Shown here: positions 1 through 6,224 of the stretch, piece by piece
Numbering within the stretch: position 1 is the first letter of the stretch
Layout: the number at the start of each line of letters is the position of its first letter
NCBI GenBank assembly: GCA_002293545.1
Contig: DBDL01000032.1
Location: forward strand, 24,299-34,589
Length of the DNA stretch: 10,291 nt
Origin: Lachnoclostridium sp. UBA933
Lineage (GTDB): Bacteria > Bacillota > Clostridia > Lachnospirales > Lachnospiraceae
Direction: 5' to 3'
Notes under the pieces: generated by a model
The model's database searches: none
The model's input: the letters and a program-made list of their open reading frames with translations, nothing else
Told to the model about the DNA's origin: nothing
Program-made: the position numbers and the translations under genes

Positions 1-414
1 CGTACTTCGATGGCAGTCTTATTTTTTGATATTGATTATTTCAAGAAAATCAACGATACTTACGGTCATTCTTTTGGTGACGAGGTATTGCAAATGATTG
101 CGGGCATTATAAATAAATGCATTAATCCCTCGGACTTGTGCTGCCGGTACGGCGGCGAGGAATTTATCGTACTGATGAATCATTCCATAACGGGTTCGGG
201 CAAAAAAATTGCCGATCATATTTTACATAAAATTGATAATCTTACGTTTAGTTCTCATCCTGATTGTCATGTAACGATAAGTATAGGGAGCGTATCCGGT
301 ATCCCCGCGCAGGAGGAAGAATTAGACCATTATATTAAAAAAGCTGACAGCGCATTGTATCATGCCAAAAATACCGGACGAAATAAATTGGTAGAATATA
401 AAATGACATCTTGA
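1..414 (+). CDS. GGDEF-domain diguanylate cyclase, 3' end only
   Basis: C-terminal part of a GGDEF domain, which makes cyclic di-GMP from two GTP. The frame is open from base 1 (R-T-S before the first Met at base 10), so the true start and any sensor domain lie upstream of the window. Visible signatures in order are FFDIDYFKKINDTYGH with the metal-binding aspartates, GDEVL, and the active-site loop RYGGEEF (bases about 145-165, the GGEEF form). Near the end are TISIG and ADSALYHAKNTGRNK, all standard for the family. The residues that would form the RxxD inhibitory I-site just upstream of the loop read NPSD, so the arginine is absent and classical product inhibition at this site is unlikely. 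The TGA stop lies inside the -35 box of the following tRNA promoter. Family assignment is firm; the signal sensed and the full length are unknown. Confidence 0.93.
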   Translation, partial: RTSMAVLFFDIDYFKKINDTYGHSFGDEVLQMIAGIINKCINPSDLCCRYGGEEFIVLMNHSITGSGKKIADHILHKIDNLTFSSHPDCHVTISIGSVSGIPAQEEELDHYIKKADSALYHAKNTGRNKLVEYKMTS

Positions 415-440
415 CGTGAAAGGAATTTCTGTGTTATAAT
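411..440 (+). promoter_or_regulatory. Promoter of the tRNA-Val gene
   Basis: A -35 box TTGACG at 411-416 is followed, after 18 bases, by a perfect -10 box TATAAT at 435-440. Transcription would start near 447, a few bases before the mature tRNA 5' end at 453, as is common for tRNA genes. The -35 box contains the stop codon of the upstream GGDEF gene. The match is close to the sigma-70/sigma-A consensus. Confidence 0.8.
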
Positions 441-452
441 CGCTATTGTTTT

Positions 453-525
453 GGAGGCATAGCTCAGTCGGGAGAGCGCTTGCTCGACAAGCAAGAGGTC
501 ACTGGTTCAAGCCCAGCTGTCTCCA
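453..525 (+). tRNA. tRNA-Val (anticodon GAC)
   Basis: A 73-base cloverleaf can be folded by eye. The acceptor stem is 453-459/518-524 with one G-U pair. The D stem is 462-465/474-477 with GG in its loop. The anticodon stem is CTTGC/GCAAG (479-483/491-495) with loop TCGACAA. The T stem is 501-505/513-517 with loop TTCAAGC, and the discriminator base is A525. The anticodon at 486-488 is GAC, which reads valine codons GUC and GUU; A35, C36 and A73 fit valine identity. T8, A14, G15 and C48 are in place. Two oddities are C instead of U at position 33 (base 485) and an A-C mismatch at the top of the T stem (501/517). No CCA is encoded. The strong promoter and terminator around it argue for a live gene. 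Confidence 0.88.
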
Positions 526-531
526 TATAGG

Positions 532-576
532 AAAAACCGTGCAAACGACCGTGAAATGGTTGGGTGTGCGGTTTTT
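532..576 (+). terminator. Rho-independent terminator after tRNA-Val
   Basis: The arms 532-543 (AAAAACCGTGCA) and 565-576 (TGTGCGGTTTTT) pair over 12 bp, with two G-U wobbles. An inner 5-bp stem (546-550/558-562) extends the structure. The five T residues at 572-576 give the terminal U run. The A-rich 5' arm would let it work on the opposite strand as well. It ends the tRNA unit before corA. Confidence 0.75.
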
Positions 577-617
577 GGTCCAAATATGACGTCTAATCTT
601 CGTTTGCAGCAATTGTA

Positions 618-645
618 TTGACGGACTGAATATCCACACAATATT
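618..645 (+). promoter_or_regulatory. Possible corA promoter
   Basis: TTGACG at 618-623 is a good -35 box. The best -10 candidate at a suitable distance is AATATT (640-645, spacing 16), only a fair match. If it is used, the 5' untranslated leader would be about 10 bases. This leaves no room for a Mg-sensing riboswitch between the tRNA terminator and the gene. Confidence 0.4.
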
Positions 646-662
646 ACTTCGGGAGGAACTGA

Positions 663-1610
663 ATGAAACTAATCAATTATACCAGAAATATCACACTGGA
701 AACCACAAAATTCCCAAAGGATTTTCAGCCGGACGATGAGTTGTTTGTTCTCTGCCGGACAAGTGAAGTCGGGCTTTTTCACAATATATTTCATTTTGAC
801 GAAAGTACGATTCTTGATTGTACGGATTTGGATGAGAGCGTCCGTTATTCCAATTATGACGGTTATGATTTCGTCAGTCTGGTTCATATTGAGATGTCGG
901 ATATTGAGTTGTCGCTTCGTGAAATCAACTTTTATGTTTCCGGAAATTATTTATTGCTCATCTTTCCGGAACACAACAGTCCCAAACTCACGGCGATGGA
1001 GGAAAAACTATTGGCTTCCGCAAAGACAATTGAAAATCGTGAAACACGGATTAACGGGCTGTATTATTTGATTTTCCACAATCTGCTGACTGATTTTTTT
1101 GATACCCTGGAAAAGCTGGAAGATAATATGCAGCTTTTATCCGAAGAGATAGAAGCTTCCGTTGAAAATAACCAATTTGCATTGATCAATGATTACCGGA
1201 ATATGGCTTACACGGCAAAAAAACAGATTCGGGCATTGTCTTATATCGGGGATGAGATTTTATTGGATGAGAATAATCTGATCGGGGATTCGCACATGCA
1301 TTATTTCCGTAACCTGAACACACGTTTTAAGAAGCTTTATGATTTTACGGAAAGTCTGTATTCGCTTAGCAGTGAAATGCTCAACACCTTTGACAGCCGG
1401 ATGACAATAAAAACAAACGATACGGTAAACAAACTGACTATTTTGACTTTGTTTTTTGGTCCTCTTACCGTCATTACAGGTATATACGGCATGAACTTCC
1501 GCCGTATGCCCGAACTTGGCTGGACATACGGCTATCCGTCCGCTTTGATACTGATGGTTATTGTCAGCTTGGTGATGTACTGTGTCCTGAAAAAGAAAAA
1601 ATGGCTGTAA
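663..1610 (+). CDS. corA: CorA-family magnesium/divalent-metal transporter
   Basis: A 315-residue inner-membrane channel-type transporter of the CorA/MIT superfamily, expected to form a pentamer and take up Mg2+ (possibly Co2+ or Ni2+). The N-terminal two thirds is a soluble alpha/beta and helical domain. The stretch around residues 140-250 is a long charged helical region that would form the stalk helix. Transmembrane helix 1 (about 257-275) ends in the family-defining YGMN at 275-278. A short acidic loop (MPE) follows, then transmembrane helix 2 (about 292-309), and a basic tail KKKKWL, exactly the CorA layout. Length is normal. The ATG is preceded by GGGAGG with 6-base spacing, which supports this start. 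The gene sits alone behind the tRNA terminator and converges on the permease gene 10 bases downstream. The substrate metal cannot be told from sequence. Confidence 0.93.
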   Translation: MKLINYTRNITLETTKFPKDFQPDDELFVLCRTSEVGLFHNIFHFDESTILDCTDLDESVRYSNYDGYDFVSLVHIEMSDIELSLREINFYVSGNYLLLIFPEHNSPKLTAMEEKLLASAKTIENRETRINGLYYLIFHNLLTDFFDTLEKLEDNMQLLSEEIEASVENNQFALINDYRNMAYTAKKQIRALSYIGDEILLDENNLIGDSHMHYFRNLNTRFKKLYDFTESLYSLSSEMLNTFDSRMTIKTNDTVNKLTILTLFFGPLTVITGIYGMNFRRMPELGWTYGYPSALILMVIVSLVMYCVLKKKKWL

Positions 1611-1654
1611 CGGCGATCCCCTATTCACTCACAAGTGTATACGCCGATATTTTT
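1611..1654 (+). terminator. Possible terminator of corA inside the permease 3' end
   Basis: CGGCG at 1611-1615 can pair with CGCCG at 1642-1646. A small inner stem CACT/AGTG (1626-1629/1634-1637) folds within the loop, and a T-rich stretch (TATTTTT) follows. The gap between the two convergent stop codons is only 10 bases, so any corA terminator must lie in the opposite gene as this one does. The outer stem is only 5 bp, so this is tentative. Confidence 0.3.
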
Positions 1655-3969
1655 CGTATGCGGTAAGTGATTGCCATAGAGGTCACATACGAAGTCAGTA
1701 CAATGATTCCGCTGAAAAGGATAATCAGTCCGGGTTCTATAATAAACTCAGCTTTCATCGTTCCTGCGGCACGCATCCCGACTGACATAAGGGGATTTGT
1801 TGATAAGATGCCTAAAATACTTCCTATAGTCACTCCCGTTATGATTGACGGCATAAAACCAATGGTGATTTGATTCATTAACTGAAAGGTTGTATATCCA
1901 ATCGCTTTTTGAATCCCTAGTTCCCGTTTTCGCTGTATTATAGAAGAATTGATAACAAAATACAATACCAGAATAACAATAAATGCCATAGCCGCCATCA
2001 TGATAATACCAATTTGTGAAACAATCGACTGATAACTGCTCATTCCTTCTTCAAACAATAAGTCGATATCCATAAGGTTCCGATATTGCCCTTCAAACTC
2101 CTTTTCCAGATTTTTTATAAATCCGGCGGCGCCGATTCCCTCTTCAAGATAGATTTCCAATGTGATATGCTGAAACTGCGGGTCCGTTTTTTTATATCCG
2201 TCCGTCGTCAGCCAGGCAACCATTCCGTTCAGGTTTACTCCCTGAGTCAATCCGGTGATCAGGTATTCTACCTTTTTATCCTGATAAGTCATAACAATAC
2301 TGTCACCTATCTCTTTTTCGACAGCTTCTGCAAAATGCCCGCCGATTGCAATTTCATTCCCATGCTGCGGATTTCTCCCCTCGTATACAAGATTCGTTTC
2401 CTTTTTCTCATAATCCTCCATTACACCCACACTTACTATTGTGCGATCCGATTTCATGGTTACATAGTCGAGAAACGCTGTTTTCTTCACTTCAGACATG
2501 TTTCCTATTTTATTTACCAAGTCCGTATTATCCCTGTCCGGATATAAAACCATCTGTGCATTGGAAAGCTCAGACCCCGGTACTTTGGCAAACGTAGAGG
2601 TATCAATGACTGAGTTATAAAACATGACAACGGCAAATGTCGAAGAAAAGGCAACAGCTGTTAAAATAATACAAATCATAATACTCTGCTTTGCATTTTG
2701 CACGGTTGACTTTAATGCCAGTACAAGCGGCAGCCTCCCCCTTGCCTTATCCAGCGGAATAAAGTTTTTTCTGAAATTATGAGTTAAAATACCGCCTCTC
2801 AACGCAGTGATCGGGCTGATTCTTTTCATTCGTTTTGCGGCAATCAAGGAAACAATCATAACGGCGAGCAGAAAAAAGACAACCGTAAATAAGCCAATCC
2901 CCGCATCAAATCCCTGCTCCCATAGAACGCCGGATTGTTCCGCAAAAAGTCCGGAAATGAAAGGTATTGTAAGATATGAAAGCAGAATTCCGGTTATCGT
3001 TCCCAAAAACGCTATGAAAGAAAATTGTAAAACAACAGAGGATATAATCTGGTTTGACGTATACCCTACCGATTTCAATGAACCGGTTTTCTGCATGTCC
3101 TCTTCGATACTGTTCTTAATCCGGAAACGCACTACAATAAGGCATACCGTCATAACAATCAACGAAAATACAACAATCATTATCGACATAATATCTGCCA
3201 TCATAGTACGCCCCTGATCTACCATAGCCAGGTCAATACCCATTACCGAATTTTTAAATTGCTTTGTAACCAAAGCATCGTTTAATTTTGTAATTTCCCT
3301 TACGTGCGTGAGAATTTCCGAATCCGGCTTTTTCATATTGGCAAAAACAAGTTGGGTTTCACTGTCCTCCGGCAGCATTCCGCTGACTTCCCGATATGTT
3401 TCATGCGGCAAATAAATACCCATTAACATCATACTCCGGACATTAAAGTAGCTATCCTGTGTAAATCCGGCAATCGTAAGATTGACCGACCGCTCCGGAA
3501 GCTTTAATTCAAACCGATCTCCCAGTTCATAACCGCCGCTTAGTTTATATGTAATCGGTATATATGCCGGCAATTCCATATCCCTCACCGGCAATGTTTC
3601 TCCGGCGGTTTTCCATTTGGACATGGTTATTTGTTCGTCGGCATCATAAAATAAAAAATACTCTTCCCTGATTTCATCCCGAAACTTTATATCCGCCAGA
3701 CACCATCTGGCATTTCGCATCTCGTATTCTGTTATATTATCATTGCCGTCCAGGTACTCTTTTATCTGACTTGAATACCCGGAAGAAGGAATTGCACAAT
3801 ACATATCCGATGAATTCAGGTCCTCCGTCATTTTGCTGTAATTTCCGGAGTAGTTAAAAAGCACTAACAATCCGGCATTGAGCAGCAGACCGGCAACAAT
3901 AAACATGATCAAGAGCGTTACGGTATTATTTTTGGATTTGCGTATATTTGCAAAAGCAAGCATTTTCAT
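1621..3969 (-). CDS. FtsX-family (MacB-type) ABC exporter permease
   Basis: A permease of about 782 residues, partner of the ATPase encoded just upstream. Predicted topology: one N-terminal helix (about 17-38), an extracellular domain (about 40-255), three helices (about 258-282, 308-335, 358-380), a fifth helix (about 427-450), a second extracellular domain (about 455-645), and three C-terminal helices (about 648-675, 703-725, 743-770). Each three-helix block carries the FtsX coupling sequence: KTGSLKSVGYTSNQI and RKRELGIQKAIGYTTFQL. The protein is therefore a duplicated FtsX unit, as in large Firmicute exporters of lipids, peptides or lipoproteins. I place the start at the ATG of MKMLAFANIRKSK, 8 bases after the ATPase stop, with TAGGG ahead of it. 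An upstream in-frame GTG at 3984 would overlap the ATPase gene and lacks a ribosome site. Substrate unknown; defence against cell-envelope-active peptides is plausible from the linked two-component system. Confidence 0.88.
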   Translation of the reverse strand: MKMLAFANIRKSKNNTVTLLIMFIVAGLLLNAGLLVLFNYSGNYSKMTEDLNSSDMYCAIPSSGYSSQIKEYLDGNDNITEYEMRNARWCLADIKFRDEIREEYFLFYDADEQITMSKWKTAGETLPVRDMELPAYIPITYKLSGGYELGDRFELKLPERSVNLTIAGFTQDSYFNVRSMMLMGIYLPHETYREVSGMLPEDSETQLVFANMKKPDSEILTHVREITKLNDALVTKQFKNSVMGIDLAMVDQGRTMMADIMSIMIVVFSLIVMTVCLIVVRFRIKNSIEEDMQKTGSLKSVGYTSNQIISSVVLQFSFIAFLGTITGILLSYLTIPFISGLFAEQSGVLWEQGFDAGIGLFTVVFFLLAVMIVSLIAAKRMKRISPITALRGGILTHNFRKNFIPLDKARGRLPLVLALKSTVQNAKQSIMICIILTAVAFSSTFAVVMFYNSVIDTSTFAKVPGSELSNAQMVLYPDRDNTDLVNKIGNMSEVKKTAFLDYVTMKSDRTIVSVGVMEDYEKKETNLVYEGRNPQHGNEIAIGGHFAEAVEKEIGDSIVMTYQDKKVEYLITGLTQGVNLNGMVAWLTTDGYKKTDPQFQHITLEIYLEEGIGAAGFIKNLEKEFEGQYRNLMDIDLLFEEGMSSYQSIVSQIGIIMMAAMAFIVILVLYFVINSSIIQRKRELGIQKAIGYTTFQLMNQITIGFMPSIITGVTIGSILGILSTNPLMSVGMRAAGTMKAEFIIEPGLIILFSGIIVLTSYVTSMAITYRIRKISAYTLVSE

Positions 3970-3977
3970 TTTCAACC

Positions 3978-4736
3978 CTACCACCCCATTTCTTCTAAAA
4001 ATGCTTTCAGCTTGCTATGACGTTCCGCATCACCGCTCTTATACTTTCCTAATTCGCATGTTCCATTGATTACTCCGTCACGCATATACAAAATCCGGTT
4101 GCCCCGTCTTGCCGAACGCAAATCATGCGTTACCATGATCACACTCTGCCCGCTCTCATTGACTCTTGTCAGTACATCCAAAGCCGCAGTCCCGGCGGCA
4201 GAATTCAGTGACCCGGTCGGTTCGTCCGCAAATACCACCTTCGGTTCATTAATCAATGCTCTTACAATGGCGGCACGCTGCGCCTCTCCTCCTGACAGTT
4301 GGGAAGGAAACTTCCTCCATATCTTCTCACTTAACCCCACCTGCAATAAAAGATCCTTTGCCCTTTCCACAATCTTTTTTCTGTCCTTGCTGACTAAAAG
4401 CCCTGCGGCAAGTACATTATCCAGTATGCTCATGTTATCCAAAAGAAACATCTGCTGAAATACAAAACCGCAGTTTTTACGCCGGAACACTGCCAGCTTG
4501 TCATTTGAAAGCTTTTCAATCGTTTCATTCCTAAAACGGATCTGTCCGAGCGTCGGTTTATCCATCCCGGAAAGCGCATAGAGAAGCGTTGATTTTCCGG
4601 CTCCCGAAGCCCCCATGATTACCGTATAATCCCCTTCATAAATTTCAATATTCAGATTTTTCAATACATGCTGCTGAATCCCCCCGGTTGAAAATGTTTT
4701 GCATAGCTTTTCGGTTTTAATGATTGCATTCGTCAT
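3978..4736 (-). CDS. ABC transporter ATPase, LolD/MacB type
   Basis: A 252-residue cytoplasmic ATPase that powers the FtsX-type permease encoded directly downstream. Motifs: Walker A GASGAGKST (42-50), Q-loop VFQQ (92-95), signature LSGGEAQR (147-154), Walker B VVFADEP (167-173), and switch histidine THD (203-205). The D-loop reads SLNS rather than the usual SALD, a variation seen in this subfamily. The spacing LSGGEAQRAAIVRALINEP is typical of ATPases that drive MacB, LolCDE and BceAB-like systems. Start: the ATG at 4736 follows AGGAGG (4744-4749) with 7-base spacing; the frame extends 16 codons further up but without a good site. The stop lies 8 bases before the preferred permease start, so the two are translationally close and form one transcript. 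Transcription probably comes from the repeat-bearing region 4805-4864. Family certain, substrate unknown. Confidence 0.93.
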   Translation of the reverse strand: MTNAIIKTEKLCKTFSTGGIQQHVLKNLNIEIYEGDYTVIMGASGAGKSTLLYALSGMDKPTLGQIRFRNETIEKLSNDKLAVFRRKNCGFVFQQMFLLDNMSILDNVLAAGLLVSKDRKKIVERAKDLLLQVGLSEKIWRKFPSQLSGGEAQRAAIVRALINEPKVVFADEPTGSLNSAAGTAALDVLTRVNESGQSVIMVTHDLRSARRGNRILYMRDGVINGTCELGKYKSGDAERHSKLKAFLEEMGW

Positions 4737-4804
4737 AATCCATCCTCCTGTTTTGATATGACCTCTTGTCAAGCCGAACTTCAAGAAATCATTTTTTCAA
4801 CCTT

Positions 4805-4813
4805 ATCTTAACA
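4805..4813 (-). promoter_or_regulatory. Probable extended -10 element of the ABC exporter operon
   Basis: On the minus strand the bases read TGTTAAGAT, a TG-extended -10 box (TAAGAT, 4 of 6 to consensus). At 17-base spacing the -35 position (4833-4828) reads AGACCC, which is no match. Such a promoter would need an activator bound over the -35 region, and the 11-bp repeats lie there. The leader to the ATPase start would be about 60 bases. The element overlaps a 12-bp palindrome TTAACATGTTAA (4808-4819). Confidence 0.45.
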
Positions 4814-4820
4814 TGTTAAT

Positions 4821-4864
4821 CCTTAACGGGTCTTTATCCAACCCTTAACAAATCCTTAAATTTT
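4821..4864 (-). promoter_or_regulatory. Candidate response-regulator operator: four 11-bp phased repeats
   Basis: Read on the + strand, 7-base units start at 4821 (CCTTAAC), 4832 (CTTTATC), 4843 (CCTTAAC) and 4854 (CCTTAAA). Each is separated from the next by exactly 4 bases, giving a strict 11-bp period. OmpR/PhoB-family winged-helix regulators bind head-to-tail direct repeats with this period. The array covers the position where a -35 box would be for the exporter operon, as a Pho-box-like activating site does. The regulator encoded at 6225-6899 is the obvious candidate ligand; that link is inference. Confidence 0.55.
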
Positions 4865-4889
4865 TTCGTTCGTCCGATGATACGATGAA

Positions 4890-4950
4890 TCATTTAAAAT
4901 ACAGGAAGAATATGTTCGCTTATACAGGCTGTCATTTAAAACAGGAAATA
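4890..4950. repeat. Pair of imperfect direct repeats in the kinase-exporter gap
   Basis: TCATTTAAAA occurs at 4890-4899 and again at 4932-4941, 42 bases apart. Each copy is followed by CAGGAA, after two extra bases in the first copy. A third ACAGG sits between them at 4924-4928. The rest of 4865-4963 shows no open frame with a ribosome site and no convincing terminator hairpin for the kinase transcript. Function unknown. Confidence 0.4.
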
Positions 4951-4963
4951 AACACGCCGGGAA

Positions 4964-6220
4964 TTACACTAACTGCAGGCAAATCATAACAAGAAACCCT
5001 CTTTCGGTATTATGGCAGACAATATTGCCGTACATCTTCTGTATCAGATATTTTGATATAAAAAGACCCAGTCCGGTTCCGCTTTTTCCTTTGGCATTTC
5101 CGGCACGGTAATATTTATTGAATAATAGGGGGATTTCTTCTTCCTCCACACCGGGGCCGTAATCACAAAATTCCACCTCCAGCATATTATCATTTACCCT
5201 GCCGGAAATGTAAATGGAGGTATCCGCATACTTATAGGAATTCGTTATAATATTGTCAATGATTTGCTCAAGCCTGAGCGGGTCCGCTAAGATAACACAT
5301 TCCGGAATATGAAAAATTTCTGCCGACTGTTTATAATCAATATTTTTTATGAATTTTGTCAGGATGCCGCTTGATTGCTCGGAAGTATTTACTTTCAGTT
5401 CGCTGAGTTCTTCTAACGTGGCATTGAACATGTTTGTGACAAGAGAATTGATCTGATCCGCTTTTGAATTGATGGTTTCCAACTGCCGGATATCCTCTGG
5501 AGCCTTGATTTTCACTGACATTAATTCTGCGATTGCTTTGATTGATGCCACCGGTGTCTTGATATCATGACTGATTGATGCAACCAGTTCCTTTTTGCTC
5601 TGCTCCGCCAGTCTTTCATTTTCCCTTGCTCTTTTCATTTCTTCCCGCATCAAGTCAAAGCTTTCGGTAAATGCCCCAAAGATATTTTCTTTTTTCATCG
5701 GTATGGGGATATCCAGATTGCCGTCCGTAATATGAACCGCAAAGGCTTGAAGCTGACGGAACGGACGAAATATTTTCATGTACAGATATAGCATGAAGAT
5801 AATAAATATCAGGAAAGTTCCGGCGATAACTATGAAAACAACAGCAAATAACCGGCCCTTATACCCATTCAGTTGTTCGGAAAAACGATTGCTGACGATA
5901 ATGGTGCCGACTGCCTTTTCTTCTCTTATGATATTGATTACCGTATCATGCCGTATCATTGCTTCATTTAATGTGCCGGTTAAACCGCTGCCTGACGTAT
6001 ATAATATCTCTCCGCCAGCGTCCAGTATGGTATATTCTAAATCTGTTTTATGATCCATACCGGATAAATGATAAAAGTTCTCGGATACTGTTTCTGCTAA
6101 ATCGTTGATTTTTATAATATCCGCCTCTTTTATATTGGTATCTGAAATTAAATAAACCAATACCCCCGTTTCGATTGCCAGCAGTATGATAAACATGGTA
6201 ATGATATTTTTTATTTTCAT
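4964..6220 (-). CDS. Membrane sensor histidine kinase (HAMP, HisKA, HATPase)
   Basis: A 418-residue sensor kinase, partner of the response regulator encoded just upstream. Order: transmembrane helix 1 (about 4-26), an extracellular sensor region of about 95 residues, transmembrane helix 2 (about 124-148), HAMP linker (about 149-200), and a dimerisation and phosphotransfer helix with SISHDIKTPVASI (phospho-acceptor His218). The ATP-binding domain has an N-box DNIITNSYKYA (N323, N327), G1 box DYGPGV (353-358), F-box LFNKYYR (366-372) and G2 box GTGLGL (381-386). All catalytic motifs are intact. The real extracellular domain separates it from the loop-less BceS-type kinases that sense through their transporter. 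Start: the ATG at 6220, 4 bases after the regulator stop, has GGAA upstream; a TTG six codons earlier would overlap the regulator gene. The ligand cannot be deduced. Confidence 0.93.
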   Translation of the reverse strand: MKIKNIITMFIILLAIETGVLVYLISDTNIKEADIIKINDLAETVSENFYHLSGMDHKTDLEYTILDAGGEILYTSGSGLTGTLNEAMIRHDTVINIIREEKAVGTIIVSNRFSEQLNGYKGRLFAVVFIVIAGTFLIFIIFMLYLYMKIFRPFRQLQAFAVHITDGNLDIPIPMKKENIFGAFTESFDLMREEMKRARENERLAEQSKKELVASISHDIKTPVASIKAIAELMSVKIKAPEDIRQLETINSKADQINSLVTNMFNATLEELSELKVNTSEQSSGILTKFIKNIDYKQSAEIFHIPECVILADPLRLEQIIDNIITNSYKYADTSIYISGRVNDNMLEVEFCDYGPGVEEEEIPLLFNKYYRAGNAKGKSGTGLGLFISKYLIQKMYGNIVCHNTERGFLVMICLQLV

Positions 6221-6224
6221 ATTG

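Noticed and set aside
577..662. A Mg-sensing riboswitch ahead of corA
   Set aside because: Only 86 bases lie between the tRNA terminator and the start codon, and the likely promoter leaves a leader of about 10 bases.
1260..1628. A minus-strand frame at the end of corA that would extend the exporter operon
   Set aside because: It is antisense to the CorA membrane region, overlaps the permease stop region, and has no family match.
2086..2547. A 153-codon plus-strand frame within the permease gene
   Set aside because: It is an antisense shadow of the FtsX-type permease; no ribosome site and no domain.
4066..4458. A 130-codon plus-strand frame across the exporter ATPase gene
   Set aside because: It is antisense to the Walker and signature motifs, and its composition follows from them.
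4767..4772. Consensus -35 box TTGACA on the minus strand ahead of the exporter ATPase gene
   Set aside because: At 16-18 bases downstream the sequence is the AGGAGG ribosome site, not a -10 box, so a promoter here is unlikely.
4821..4864. The phased repeats as a small CRISPR array
   Set aside because: Units of 7 bases with 4-base gaps are far too short, and no cas gene is present.
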